From assembly GCF_020640915.1 (NCBI RefSeq), contig NZ_JADWDC010000031.1, positions 1 to 52,043 on the forward strand: a stretch of DNA of 52,043 bases, given 5' to 3'. The notes under the pieces were generated by a model. It was not told the DNA's origin. It saw nothing but the letters and a program-made list of their open reading frames with translations, and made no database searches. The stretch is from Waterburya agarophytonicola KI4. Its GTDB lineage: Bacteria > Cyanobacteriota > Cyanobacteriia > Cyanobacteriales > Xenococcaceae. Below, in pieces: positions 1 to 7,446 of this stretch. Both the position numbers and the translations under genes were made by a program. Within the stretch, counting starts at the first letter, position 1. The number at the start of each line of letters is the position of its first letter.

Positions 1-33
1 ATGACTGTTCTACAATCCTTTTGTCAATAGGGT

Positions 34-651
34 TTGAGATGCTCTTACCCTGGTATAGACACCCCCAGAACTCGTGATGATATACGTTTACCCGATTATT
101 TCAATCCGCCACCTGATACATCCATAAGACCGATTGATGAAGTGCGAGTAGAAGTAGAGCCAGTTTATCGTCTGTTAAATACCGATCTCAATCTTCAGTT
201 TTATACCACTTCAGAATTGGAGAAAGACACAGTTCGAGATTTGCCTCAATACGAACTAGAAGGAGTCTCATTTATCGCTCCCGCCGAACCTCCAGATAAT
301 ACTGTGGAAGACGAATTAACGGGCATCACCGCAGCTAGCAATATTGACCCAGTTTATCGTTTATACAACTCGAATACAGGAGTTCATCTTTACACAATTT
401 CTGAAGTTGAAAAAGATTCGGTTGTGGAAAATTTGCCTAATTACACTCTTGAAGGTATCGAATACTATGGCTATACAACTCAAATAGAGGGAACAGTACC
501 TTTATATCGTTTTTATAATCAAAGTCTTGACGCTCATTTTTATACTCCTTCGGTTGCGGAGAGAGATGAATATATCGATTCTCCTGATTTTAGATTAGAA
601 GGAAATGATGGAGGCATTGCTTTTTATGTTCTACCCGCATCTGAAATTTAA
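34..651 (+). CDS. DUF5648-type repeat protein, possibly 5'-truncated
   Basis: The product has three tandem modules of about 45 residues, each with the pattern P-[VL]-Y-R-[LF]-x-N, then [FH]-[FL]-Y-T, then E-x-[DE]. They start near residues 43, 106 and 158. This is the DUF5648 repeat, usually found in secreted or surface proteins of unknown function. No ATG start is available: the frame opens at a TTG (34), with a GTG alternative at 142. A TAG at 28-30 lies in the same frame, and the nine codons before it are open to the window edge. No signal peptide is visible, although repeat proteins of this type usually have one. The gene may therefore be the 3' part of a longer gene broken by a stop codon. 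The repeat assignment is fairly secure. The start and intactness are not. Confidence 0.6.
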   Translation: MRCSYPGIDTPRTRDDIRLPDYFNPPPDTSIRPIDEVRVEVEPVYRLLNTDLNLQFYTTSELEKDTVRDLPQYELEGVSFIAPAEPPDNTVEDELTGITAASNIDPVYRLYNSNTGVHLYTISEVEKDSVVENLPNYTLEGIEYYGYTTQIEGTVPLYRFYNQSLDAHFYTPSVAERDEYIDSPDFRLEGNDGGIAFYVLPASEI

Positions 652-763
652 AAAATGTCTTGGAGTAATTCGCCTTTCATGAGTATTGTTTTAGCAAATT
701 TTTGCTAAAATTTGCTGCCAAGTTATGTTGAGATAGACAGTATGATAATTGCTACTCAATATA

Positions 764-1327
764 ATGAATACTCCCGGTCATTACATTCTCAATCTAGCTC
801 TATTAGGAAAGACGATCGCGCCAAAAAATAATATTGCGATCGCTTTGGGTGCGATTTTACCCGACATCCCTATATTTATTTTTTATTTTGTAGCCAAGTT
901 TATTTATAAAATGCCCGAAGGTAAAATATGGTCGGAAGGTTATTACGAACCTTTTTGGCAAAATACGATCGCTTTATTTCACTCTATTCCCTTGGCGATA
1001 ATTGGCGCAATAATTTTTTACTATCTAGATTGGAAACCCGCGATGTTTTTGTGTATCAGCATGGTGTGTCATTCTTTATTAGACTTACCCGTACATAATG
1101 ATGACGCCCATCGCCACTTCTATCCCTTTAGCAACTATCGTTTTATTAGCCCTTTTTCCTATTGGGATACTAGGCACTATGGTAAATATGTCGCATTTGT
1201 TGAAATGGCTTTAGTATTAGGAGTCAACCCAATTGCGATTGGTTTGCTCAATTCACCTTGGACAAAAGGAATTGTCATCGCGATCGATTTATTTTATATT
1301 CTCGGTTACTCTCGTTTCTATCTCTAA
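764..1327 (+). CDS. Multi-pass membrane protein with conserved His/Asp motifs (YdjM/DUF457-like)
   Basis: The product has 187 residues and about four or five hydrophobic segments. The start is the ATG at 764 (MNTPGHYILN); an in-frame TTG 15 bases upstream is less likely. Visible polar motifs are PGH at residues 4-6, LPD near 35, and CHSLLDLPVH with nearby D and H residues around 112-125. This arrangement, an early H, a GAILPD motif and a later H-S-L-L-D motif within membrane helices, resembles the YdjM/DUF457 family of putative membrane metal-dependent hydrolases. The substrate is unknown. The family link rests on motif layout only. The next gene, ispE, starts 78 bases downstream on the same strand and may or may not share a transcript. 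Confidence 0.65.
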   Translation: MNTPGHYILNLALLGKTIAPKNNIAIALGAILPDIPIFIFYFVAKFIYKMPEGKIWSEGYYEPFWQNTIALFHSIPLAIIGAIIFYYLDWKPAMFLCISMVCHSLLDLPVHNDDAHRHFYPFSNYRFISPFSYWDTRHYGKYVAFVEMALVLGVNPIAIGLLNSPWTKGIVIAIDLFYILGYSRFYL

Positions 1328-1405
1328 AAAGAGGGGATAAATGTTAAATGTTTAATGTTCAATGAAGGGTATAGTAATTCAGGTGGCTAAATTCTCAAAT
1401 GTAAT

Positions 1406-2356
1406 ATGCAGTCTTATTCCCTACTCGCACCAGCAAAAATAAATCTTCTCTTAGAAATAATTGGCGATCGCCCTGATGGATTTCATGAGCTAGTAATGGT
1501 TCTTCAAAGTGTGGAATTAGCGGATAGAATTGATATTCAAGCTAGCGATACTCAAGAGATTTATCTGAAGTGCGATCATCCTGAAGTACCAGAAGATGAA
1601 ACTAATTTAGCCTATCGCGCTGCTAAATTAATGTTCGATACTTTTCCCGAAGTCCACGCCAATTATGGCGGGGTTACGATTAAAATTAAGAAAAATATTC
1701 CTGTAGCTGCAGGTTTGGCTGGGGGATCGGGCAATGCTGCTGCGGTATTAGTGGGAATCAATTTGATCTGGAAATTGGGTTTAACTCAACCAGAATTACA
1801 AGACTTGGCAGCAAAACTGGGTTCGGATATTCCTTTCTGTGTTTCTGGAGGAACGGCGATCGCGACAGGAAGGGGTGAAAAACTAGCCAGTCTGAAAAAT
1901 TTAACTGATATGTGGGTGGTTTTGGCGAAATACGACAATATTAGCGTCTCTACTCCTTGGGCATATCAAACTTATCGCCAGGAATATAACGATTCTTATA
2001 TTTCCGATGCGGAAGGAGTCAAATCTCGCACTGCTAAAGTACATTCTAGCCCTTTATTAAAAGCGATCGCCCATAAAGATAGTGCAGAAATTGGTAAACA
2101 AATCTATAACGATTTAGAAAAAGTCGTTTTACCTCAATATCCTCAGGTAGCAGCATTAAAAGCAGCTTTCGCAGCCCAAGACATATTAGGTACAATGATG
2201 TCAGGCTCGGGACCAACAGTATTTGCTCTGTGCGAATCAGAGTCAAAAGCGATCGCCTCAGAGCAACAAGTTAGAAGTCAGATTAGGGATCCTCACCTCA
2301 AGTTCTGGATAACCAAGTTAAGCAGCAAAGGCATTCAAGTATTATCTTCCAACTAA
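1406..2356 (+). CDS. ispE: 4-diphosphocytidyl-2-C-methyl-D-erythritol kinase
   Basis: IspE phosphorylates the 2-hydroxyl of CDP-methylerythritol with ATP, the fourth step of the MEP isoprenoid pathway in the cytoplasm. That pathway supplies carotenoids, the phytyl chain and quinone tails. The 316-residue product has the usual family length. It opens with the family N-terminus (APAKINLLLEI) and carries the GHMP-kinase glycine-rich ATP loop PVAAGLAGGSGNAAA near residues 94-108. The C-terminal GHMP motif MMSGSGPTVFAL lies near 264-275. The start is the ATG at 1406. larB follows after 26 bases on the same strand, so the two are probably cotranscribed. Confidence 0.95.
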   Translation: MQSYSLLAPAKINLLLEIIGDRPDGFHELVMVLQSVELADRIDIQASDTQEIYLKCDHPEVPEDETNLAYRAAKLMFDTFPEVHANYGGVTIKIKKNIPVAAGLAGGSGNAAAVLVGINLIWKLGLTQPELQDLAAKLGSDIPFCVSGGTAIATGRGEKLASLKNLTDMWVVLAKYDNISVSTPWAYQTYRQEYNDSYISDAEGVKSRTAKVHSSPLLKAIAHKDSAEIGKQIYNDLEKVVLPQYPQVAALKAAFAAQDILGTMMSGSGPTVFALCESESKAIASEQQVRSQIRDPHLKFWITKLSSKGIQVLSSN

Positions 2357-2382
2357 TATTAATGACCAACGTTCCATAGCTC

Positions 2383-3147
2383 ATGACAGATTCATTAAAA
2401 AAACTTCTCCAGGCGATCGCTGATGGCGAAATAAGCCCCGAAATAGCCTTAGACAAACTAAAAGATCTACCCTTTGAAACCCTGGAAGAATTCGCCAAAA
2501 TAGACCGTCATCGGCAGTTGAGAACGGGCTTTCCCGAAGTGATTTGGGGTGCGGATAAAACCCCCGAACAAATTACTAAGATTATCAATCTGATGAGACA
2601 GGACGATGGAGTAGTCATGGCTACTCGTATTGAAGCTGAGGTATATCAGCAACTAAAGCAAACAATTCCCGATCTGATGTATTATCCTACTGCTCGTATC
2701 TGCGCCTTGTCTGCCCCCAAAACCCCTAGTCAAATAGGGAAAATTTCTATTCTGACTGCTGGCACTGCCGATATTCCCGTGGCAGAGGAAGCAGCTGTCA
2801 CGGGGGAACTTTGTGGTTTTGCCGTAACTCGTCTCTGGGATGTGGGGGTAGCAGGAATTCATCGTCTATTGAGCAATCGCGATGTTGTTTACAATGCAGA
2901 TGTCTTGATTGTTGTTGCAGGAATGGAAGGAGCATTACCCAGCGTCGTTGCAGGGATGGCAGACTGTCCCGTTATTGCTGTACCTACCAGTGTGGGATAC
3001 GGTGCAAGCTTTAGCGGTGTCGCACCACTTTTGACTATGCTCAACTCCTGTGCTGCTGGTATTGGCGTAGTAAATATAGATAATGGCTTTGGTGCAGCTA
3101 TCCTTGCAGGACAAATTTTACGTACTGCAAAAAAGATTTCCAGATAA
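2383..3147 (+). CDS. larB: LarB, nickel-pincer cofactor biosynthesis carboxylase/hydrolase
   Basis: LarB carboxylates the pyridinium ring of nicotinic acid adenine dinucleotide and hydrolyses it. This is the first step in making the nickel-pincer nucleotide cofactor of lactate racemase-type enzymes. The 254-residue product has the usual length. It has a helical N-terminal part with RTGFPEVIWG near residue 47 and a PurE-like C-terminal domain. Conserved C-terminal stretches include TAGTADIPVAEEA near 126, GMEGALPSVVAGM near 185 and GVVNIDNGFGAA near 228. The family is sometimes annotated as AIR carboxylase because of the PurE fold, but the N-terminal domain points to LarB. No larC or larE lies in the window. 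The gene follows ispE by 26 bases and ends at a strong hairpin. Confidence 0.9.
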   Translation: MTDSLKKLLQAIADGEISPEIALDKLKDLPFETLEEFAKIDRHRQLRTGFPEVIWGADKTPEQITKIINLMRQDDGVVMATRIEAEVYQQLKQTIPDLMYYPTARICALSAPKTPSQIGKISILTAGTADIPVAEEAAVTGELCGFAVTRLWDVGVAGIHRLLSNRDVVYNADVLIVVAGMEGALPSVVAGMADCPVIAVPTSVGYGASFSGVAPLLTMLNSCAAGIGVVNIDNGFGAAILAGQILRTAKKISR

Positions 3148-3151
3148 AAAT

Positions 3152-3189
3152 AGAGAGAGGACGTACATATAGATGTAGGTCCTCTCTCT
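3152..3189. terminator. Bidirectional hairpin between larB and the GT4 gene
   Basis: Two 17-base arms (3152-3168 and 3173-3189) pair with one mismatch around a 4-base loop. The hairpin lies between two convergent genes: larB ends at 3147 and the minus-strand glycosyltransferase ends at 3212. The long, almost perfect stem in this position suits a terminator serving both strands. There is no long U-tract on either side. Confidence 0.75.
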
Positions 3190-3211
3190 GTTAGTCGTCC
3201 TAAAGTTGAAA

Positions 3212-4486
3212 TTATACTGCGGGTACGAGTAATCCCAATTCTTGGTATAAATTGCTTAATTCAGACAGATATTCTCCATCTAATTGACTAGCAACACCAT
3301 CCCAACTAAATTTATTTTCTACTCTTGTTCTGGCATTATCACCCAACTCTTCGCGCCATTGGGAATCAGATAAAATCGAATCAATTGCTAAAGCAAAATC
3401 TGTTTCTGATTGAGGAGCTACCAACAATCCAGTTTCTCCATCTGCTACAGAGAATTTTAACCCCCCTACTTTGGAGGCTACTACAGGAGTTCGAGAAGCC
3501 ATAGCTTCAATAGCTACCAAACCGAAGGGTTCATAGTAACTGGGAACGACGCATACATCAGCAGCAGCGTAATAGTATGCCAAATCTTCATGACGAACTT
3601 TGCCCGCAAATACAGTAATATCTTCAATGCCTAATTCTTTGACAATACTAGTAATACGTTCTTTTTCTAGACCATCTTTCTCACCAGGGGTATAACCCCC
3701 GATAATCATCAACTTGAGCTTTTCGTGGCGTTTTACCTCTTTTTGAGCGACTGCTCTGACTAAAGTTTCGATTCCTTTACGTTTGTCAAAACGTCCTGCA
3801 TACATCACCAGTTTCTCTTCTGGTTTGATGCCTATTTTGGCTCTACCTGCTATACGGTCAACACTACCGAAACAATCAATGTTTGTACCGCAAGGAATAA
3901 CTATAATATTTCCTTTTTTTGATACCAGCGATCGCATATGCTCTTTTTCTTGAGGAGATGTAGCAATAATAGTATCTGCCGTTTCTAAACATTGTCGTTC
4001 GATCCGCAAACGAGTCCTCGCAATTAAAGGAATTGCGTCTATGGAACTATATTTGACTGCCCCTAAGGAGTGATATGTATGCAAATGTCTGATAGCTTGA
4101 CGTTTTTTCAATTCCATGCCCACCCAGGCTGAAAGCCAGTAATTTGTATGGATTAGGGGGTAAATGGTTTTTTGCTCGTGCTGAAAATCTAAAAATGCTT
4201 GAAGGAATTCTGGTAAGTAATGAAATATTTTCTGTCTGGGAACAAATTTTTGAGGACCGGCTGTCAAACGAATTGTTCTACAGTTTTGACCGTGCTGAAC
4301 GATTTCCGCTTGCTCACCACTGCTGCGACGAGTAAACATATCTACCTGCCAACCTTGGCGAGCTAAGGCTTCTCCTACCTCTTTAACGTAGACATTCTGA
4401 CCGCCCGCTTCTTCTTGTCCAATGTCTATCGCAGGATCTCCATGAACGGAGATGAGAGCTACTTTTCCTCTACTTTTGAATAACAT
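3212..4486 (-). CDS. GT4-family glycosyltransferase (sucrose-phosphate-synthase-like)
   Basis: This is a 424-residue GT-B fold retaining glycosyltransferase of family GT4, which uses nucleotide sugars in the cytoplasm. Near residues 14-30 it has VHGDP followed by EEAGGQNVYVKEV, the acceptor-loop pattern typical of sucrose-phosphate-synthase-like and related GT4 enzymes. The donor-site signature PSYYEPFGLVAIEAMA lies near 312-327, with the two glutamates spaced E-x7-E. YAGRFDKRKG (about 226-235) starts the C-terminal Rossmann domain. It lacks the phosphatase tail of bifunctional SPS, so sucrose synthesis is not proven; glycolipid, exopolysaccharide or compatible-solute synthesis are alternatives. 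It is a single gene with its own upstream gap and is convergent with larB. Confidence 0.85.
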   Translation of the reverse strand: MLFKSRGKVALISVHGDPAIDIGQEEAGGQNVYVKEVGEALARQGWQVDMFTRRSSGEQAEIVQHGQNCRTIRLTAGPQKFVPRQKIFHYLPEFLQAFLDFQHEQKTIYPLIHTNYWLSAWVGMELKKRQAIRHLHTYHSLGAVKYSSIDAIPLIARTRLRIERQCLETADTIIATSPQEKEHMRSLVSKKGNIIVIPCGTNIDCFGSVDRIAGRAKIGIKPEEKLVMYAGRFDKRKGIETLVRAVAQKEVKRHEKLKLMIIGGYTPGEKDGLEKERITSIVKELGIEDITVFAGKVRHEDLAYYYAAADVCVVPSYYEPFGLVAIEAMASRTPVVASKVGGLKFSVADGETGLLVAPQSETDFALAIDSILSDSQWREELGDNARTRVENKFSWDGVASQLDGEYLSELSNLYQELGLLVPAV

Positions 4487-4811
4487 GACTGGTGCAGTAA
4501 TTCTTATTAATTAATCTATATGGTTTACCGAGATAAAGCCATTATATAAACGCACCTTTTAAAGTGCATCTTACCTCCGTTATAAGTCTAAGGTCAGAGT
4601 TTATTTGAGTAACTTAAGATTTGCTTAATGTTTATGAAATAATTATAAATATAATGCAGTTCCTATTTTTTGGTTTTCAATAAATATTTTATAACTATTG
4701 ATTCAATAGTAAAAAAAATTGTCATCAATTCTTTTTTAGTGCATAAGAGACTATTTTCAGTCGTATATAAATATAAAAAATATTTTTTTGTATGCTATAT
4801 TGTCGTAATTA
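4487..4811. other. AT-rich gap between dut and the GT4 gene
   Basis: These 325 bases hold no convincing gene. A hairpin with perfect 7-base arms lies at 4694-4700 and 4704-4710, flanked by A- and T-rich runs. A 4-base stem (GACT/AGTC) is near 4748-4761. Downstream of the dut stop on the minus strand there is an AT-rich palindrome (A6-TA-T6 type, near 4776-4790). The gap probably carries the end of the dut transcript and the promoter of the minus-strand glycosyltransferase. Confidence 0.35.
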
Positions 4812-5246
4812 CTATTGTGTTTTTCCTGTAGATCCGAAGCCATTAGAGCCTCTGGAAGTATCATTTAATTGCTCTACTACTGTTATATTGGCTTTAAAAA
4901 TTGGAGCGACAACCATTTGAGCAACTTTCATTCCTGAAAACACTTTGAAAGCTTTTTTTCCATGATTGATCAAAAGAACCCCAAGTTCTCCTCGGTATCC
5001 AGCGTCAATTGTTCCAGGAGAATTTAATACCGTAATTGAATGTTTTAATGCCAAACCACTACGAGGGCGTATTTGTGCTTCTGTATGGGGAGGTAGAGCG
5101 ATCGCAATTCCTGTTTTAATCAATTTTGTTTCTCCTGGGAGAATTTCTGTTTCGTCAATAGAAAAAAGATCTAGCCCCGCATCTCCTGGATGAGCATAGT
5201 AGGGAACAATTGCAGCTTGGTTGAGTTTGATAATTTCAATATTCAT
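4812..5246 (-). CDS. dut: dUTP diphosphatase (dUTPase)
   Basis: Dut hydrolyses dUTP to dUMP and pyrophosphate in the cytoplasm. This keeps uracil out of DNA and supplies dUMP for dTMP synthesis. The five trimeric-dUTPase motifs are all visible: DAGLDLFS (motif 1), PRSGLALK (motif 2), [13 protein letters not shown] (motif 3), the GMKVAQMV stretch (motif 4) and [11 protein letters not shown] (motif 5), the C-terminal lid. The start is set at 5246 (MNIEIIKLN), giving 144 residues, the family length. The longer frame from 5315 would run into the neighbouring secreted-protein gene and adds an unconserved tail. It is preceded on the same strand by the small secreted protein, 43 bases away. Confidence 0.95.
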   Translation of the reverse strand: MNIEIIKLNQAAIVPYYAHPGDAGLDLFSIDETEILPGETKLIKTGIAIALPPHTEAQIRPRSGLALKHSITVLNSPGTIDAGYRGELGVLLINHGKKAFKVFSGMKVAQMVVAPIFKANITVVEQLNDTSRGSNGFGSTGKTQ

Positions 5247-5289
5247 AGTAATAAATGGGATGGGATCGATAAAATATTGGGAATAGCGA

Positions 5290-5700
5290 TTAATTTCGCG
5301 AGTCCAAATTATCAAAAGGCTTGGGATATAATTCCGCTTCAGAAATCACCCCAGACTCAGAATATATAGTCAAAGTAGTGGGGGTTTCAGGGTAAGTGCG
5401 GGGGTTGGTAATGGGAGAAGACAAAACGTAGGAATAATCTTTATTTTGCCAAACAGTCTGACAAACTCCGTTGCGACAGGTAATTTTTCCTCCAGTGAGA
5501 TAGATGCACTGGCACTGTCGATCGCATCCATAATAACTCAGGTTGCCCGTACCATTTCTACCAGTCCAAGATTGTTGATTACCTACGGACACAGTCAAGT
5601 CTTTGTTACTCAAAACTCCTGCATTGACGGGAGATATCCCCCATAGACAGAAAAATGCCAGACAAAGGCAGTATATCCAGTTTTTTTTAATTAGGTTCAT
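5290..5700 (-). CDS. Small secreted cysteine-containing protein, function unknown
   Basis: The family is not recognised. The 136-residue product begins with a classical signal peptide: positive MNLIKK, a hydrophobic core to about residue 24, and a likely cleavage site after VNA (SPVNA|GVL near 28). The mature part has four cysteines close together ([10 protein letters not shown] and the CRNGVC stretch, near residues 59-82), which suggests disulfides and an extracytoplasmic location. A hydrophobic or polar tail follows without further domains. It is likely a periplasmic or exported protein. It lies directly upstream of dut on the minus strand, but there is no functional reason for a shared role. 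Confidence 0.65.
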   Translation of the reverse strand: MNLIKKNWIYCLCLAFFCLWGISPVNAGVLSNKDLTVSVGNQQSWTGRNGTGNLSYYGCDRQCQCIYLTGGKITCRNGVCQTVWQNKDYSYVLSSPITNPRTYPETPTTLTIYSESGVISEAELYPKPFDNLDSRN

Positions 5701-5747
5701 CTAAAAATTTTGCTCTAAATTTCTACTATTGCGCGATCGATAATTTG

Positions 5748-6143
5748 TTATTCTGGCAAATTGCTAAAAGCTTTTCTCACAAACTGCTGGGCTTTTGATT
5801 CCAGTAGTTGCCAATCTATTTCGCCGAAATCGTCTATCAACCGAGTATCTATCTCCACGGGATATGCCGTCTCGTCTTCGTAGCTAAAGATATGTTGAAT
5901 TGGCTCGTATTGTTGGAAACAAACTTTATAACACAATTCCCAAATATCAATTTCCACCTGGTAATTGGGACGACTCAAACAAAGATGATAGCCAGGAATG
6001 GGTGTAGTAACTTCCTTGTATGTTCCTTTCCAATTCGATGATTCTAATTCTTTGCGAATATTATCTACTACTCGTAGTAATGCGGGCTGCATTAATGCTT
6101 GGGCTTGTTCCCAAGCTAAAGGAGTTTTAAAAGTTGGTTTCAT
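5748..6143 (-). CDS. Conserved-looking hypothetical cytoplasmic protein
   Basis: The 131-residue soluble protein has no family that I can name. It starts MKPTFKTPLAWEQAQALMQPALLRVVDNIR, an amphipathic helical N-terminus. A strand-rich centre follows (PGYHLCLSRP, then VEIDIWELCYKVCFQ), and it ends in an acidic helical stretch with DDFGEIDWQLLESKAQQFV. There are no membrane segments or signal peptide. Base composition matches the neighbours. The start codon at 6143 overlaps, on the opposite strand, the ATG of a candidate 41-residue ORF (6142-6267). The function is unknown. Confidence 0.65.
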   Translation of the reverse strand: MKPTFKTPLAWEQAQALMQPALLRVVDNIRKELESSNWKGTYKEVTTPIPGYHLCLSRPNYQVEIDIWELCYKVCFQQYEPIQHIFSYEDETAYPVEIDTRLIDDFGEIDWQLLESKAQQFVRKAFSNLPE

Positions 6144-6267
6144 GATAATCCTCTACGCTAGATTTTATCAAAATACCACTCCCTGGCTCGATCGCTGGAA
6201 CAACCAAGGATCTATCTTGTTCCTTTTGACTTTAACTGGTACTCTGATGAGTGCTTTCGCAATTTAA
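6142..6267 (+). CDS. Candidate 41-residue single-span membrane protein
   Basis: ATG at 6142 opens a 41-codon frame. It has a polar aromatic half (YARFYQNTTPWLDRWNNQGS) followed by a C-terminal hydrophobic stretch (ILFLLTLTGTLMSAFAI), consistent with one membrane span. The ATG overlaps the ATG of the divergent minus-strand gene (CATG at 6141-6144), so both cannot have ordinary leaders. pyrB follows 32 bases downstream. Support is the coherent amphipathic-plus-membrane pattern only; no ribosome-binding site is evident. It could be chance. Confidence 0.35.
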   Translation: MIILYARFYQNTTPWLDRWNNQGSILFLLTLTGTLMSAFAI

Positions 6268-6299
6268 TTACTGCTGTTAACTAATTAATGTTAACTAAT

Positions 6300-7292
6300 A
6301 TGTCAACGAATACCTGGACGAGACGACACATTCTGTCGCTGATGGACTTTTCAGCGACAGAATATAATACGGTTTTGCAGACTGCTGCGGGATTTCAAAA
6401 AGTACTTTCAGGAAGAACTAAGAAAGTCCCTGCACTCCAGGGGAGGGTTGTGGCAAATATGTTTTTTGAACCTTCTACACGGACTCGTAGTAGCTTTGAA
6501 CTAGCAGCAAAACGACTTTCCGCAGATATTTTGAATTTTTCTCCTGGGAATTCATCCTTAACCAAAGGAGAAACTATTTTAGATACGGCAAAGACTTATT
6601 TGGCAATGGGTGCAGACATTATGGTGATTCGCCATAAGGAAGCAGGAGTCCCCCAGGCGATCGCAAATGAAATGGATCGTTTGAACTCTGGAGTCAGAAT
6701 TCTCAATGCAGGAGACGGTTTGCACCAACATCCCTCCCAAGCTTTATTGGATTTATTTACTCTGACTTCTTTACTAGATCGAGATAATCCTCGAATGGAA
6801 TTACTCCAGGGAAAGAAAATCGCGATCGTGGGGGATATTCTTCATTCTAGGGTAGCTCGTTCTAATATCTATAGTTTAACTACCGCAGGGGCAGAAGTTC
6901 ATTTAGCAGCACCACCAACTTTGCTACCTAAAGAATTTTTAAAACTGATAGATAAAGAAAATCAAGATAAATTGTTTGTTCATTGGGAATTAGATCCTGC
7001 TTTAGAAGGTGCAGATTTTGTGATGGCGTTGCGTTTGCAAAAAGAACGCATGACGGCTAATTTTATTCCTAGTTTGCGGGAATATCATAACCTATTTGGC
7101 ATTACTCGCGATCGCCTTAAAATTTGTCAATCTGATGTCAAGATAATGCACCCAGGACCTACAAATAGAGGGGTAGAGATTACTTCTGATTTAATGGACG
7201 ATCCAGATTTAAGTTTAATTTCTCAGCAGGTTACTAGCGGAGTCTCAACCCGCATGGCTTTGTTGTATTTAATTGGAATTAGCGATAGTTAA
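6300..7292 (+). CDS. pyrB: Aspartate carbamoyltransferase catalytic subunit
   Basis: PyrB condenses carbamoyl phosphate with aspartate to N-carbamoyl-aspartate, the committed step of pyrimidine synthesis, in the cytoplasm. The carbamoyl-phosphate site [18 protein letters not shown] lies near residues 57-74, and the HPxQ motif appears as [14 protein letters not shown] near 141-154. The aspartate-binding stretch is [10 protein letters not shown] near 244-253. The [11 protein letters not shown] motif is near the C-terminus. The start at 6300 ([14 protein letters not shown]) matches the usual family N-terminus; an in-frame ATG at 6288 would add four residues. No pyrI is adjacent. The gene ends before a HIP1-based hairpin and is convergent with the GH57 gene. 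Confidence 0.96.
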   Translation: MSTNTWTRRHILSLMDFSATEYNTVLQTAAGFQKVLSGRTKKVPALQGRVVANMFFEPSTRTRSSFELAAKRLSADILNFSPGNSSLTKGETILDTAKTYLAMGADIMVIRHKEAGVPQAIANEMDRLNSGVRILNAGDGLHQHPSQALLDLFTLTSLLDRDNPRMELLQGKKIAIVGDILHSRVARSNIYSLTTAGAEVHLAAPPTLLPKEFLKLIDKENQDKLFVHWELDPALEGADFVMALRLQKERMTANFIPSLREYHNLFGITRDRLKICQSDVKIMHPGPTNRGVEITSDLMDDPDLSLISQQVTSGVSTRMALLYLIGISDS

Positions 7293-7384
7293 TTGTTGAT
7301 TGCCCAAATTAAACCTTCGGTATTACCAAGATGATATTTAGGCTACATGATTTTTAATAAATAGTTATTATAATCGCTAAAAAA

Positions 7385-7426
7385 GCGATCGCCTTTTCAA
7401 TTATCTTCAATCAAAAAAGCGATCGC
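7385..7426. terminator. HIP1-pair hairpin between convergent pyrB and GH57 genes
   Basis: Two GCGATCGC octamers (7385-7392 and 7419-7426) can pair as an 8-base stem. It is extended by TTTT/AAAA inside the loop. On the minus strand the stem is followed by a T6 run, the form of an intrinsic terminator for the GH57 gene. On the plus strand it would follow pyrB. Confidence 0.6.
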
Positions 7427-7446
7427 ACTTTACTAAGATTTAGTTA

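Noticed and set aside
5290-5315. Longer dut from 5315
   Set aside because: It would overlap the end of the secreted-protein gene and add a tail not seen in dUTPases. The ATG at 5246 gives the family length and motif spacing.
5998-6141. Upstream extension of the 41-residue frame to 5998
   Set aside because: It lies entirely antisense to the 131-residue gene and shows no protein-like pattern.
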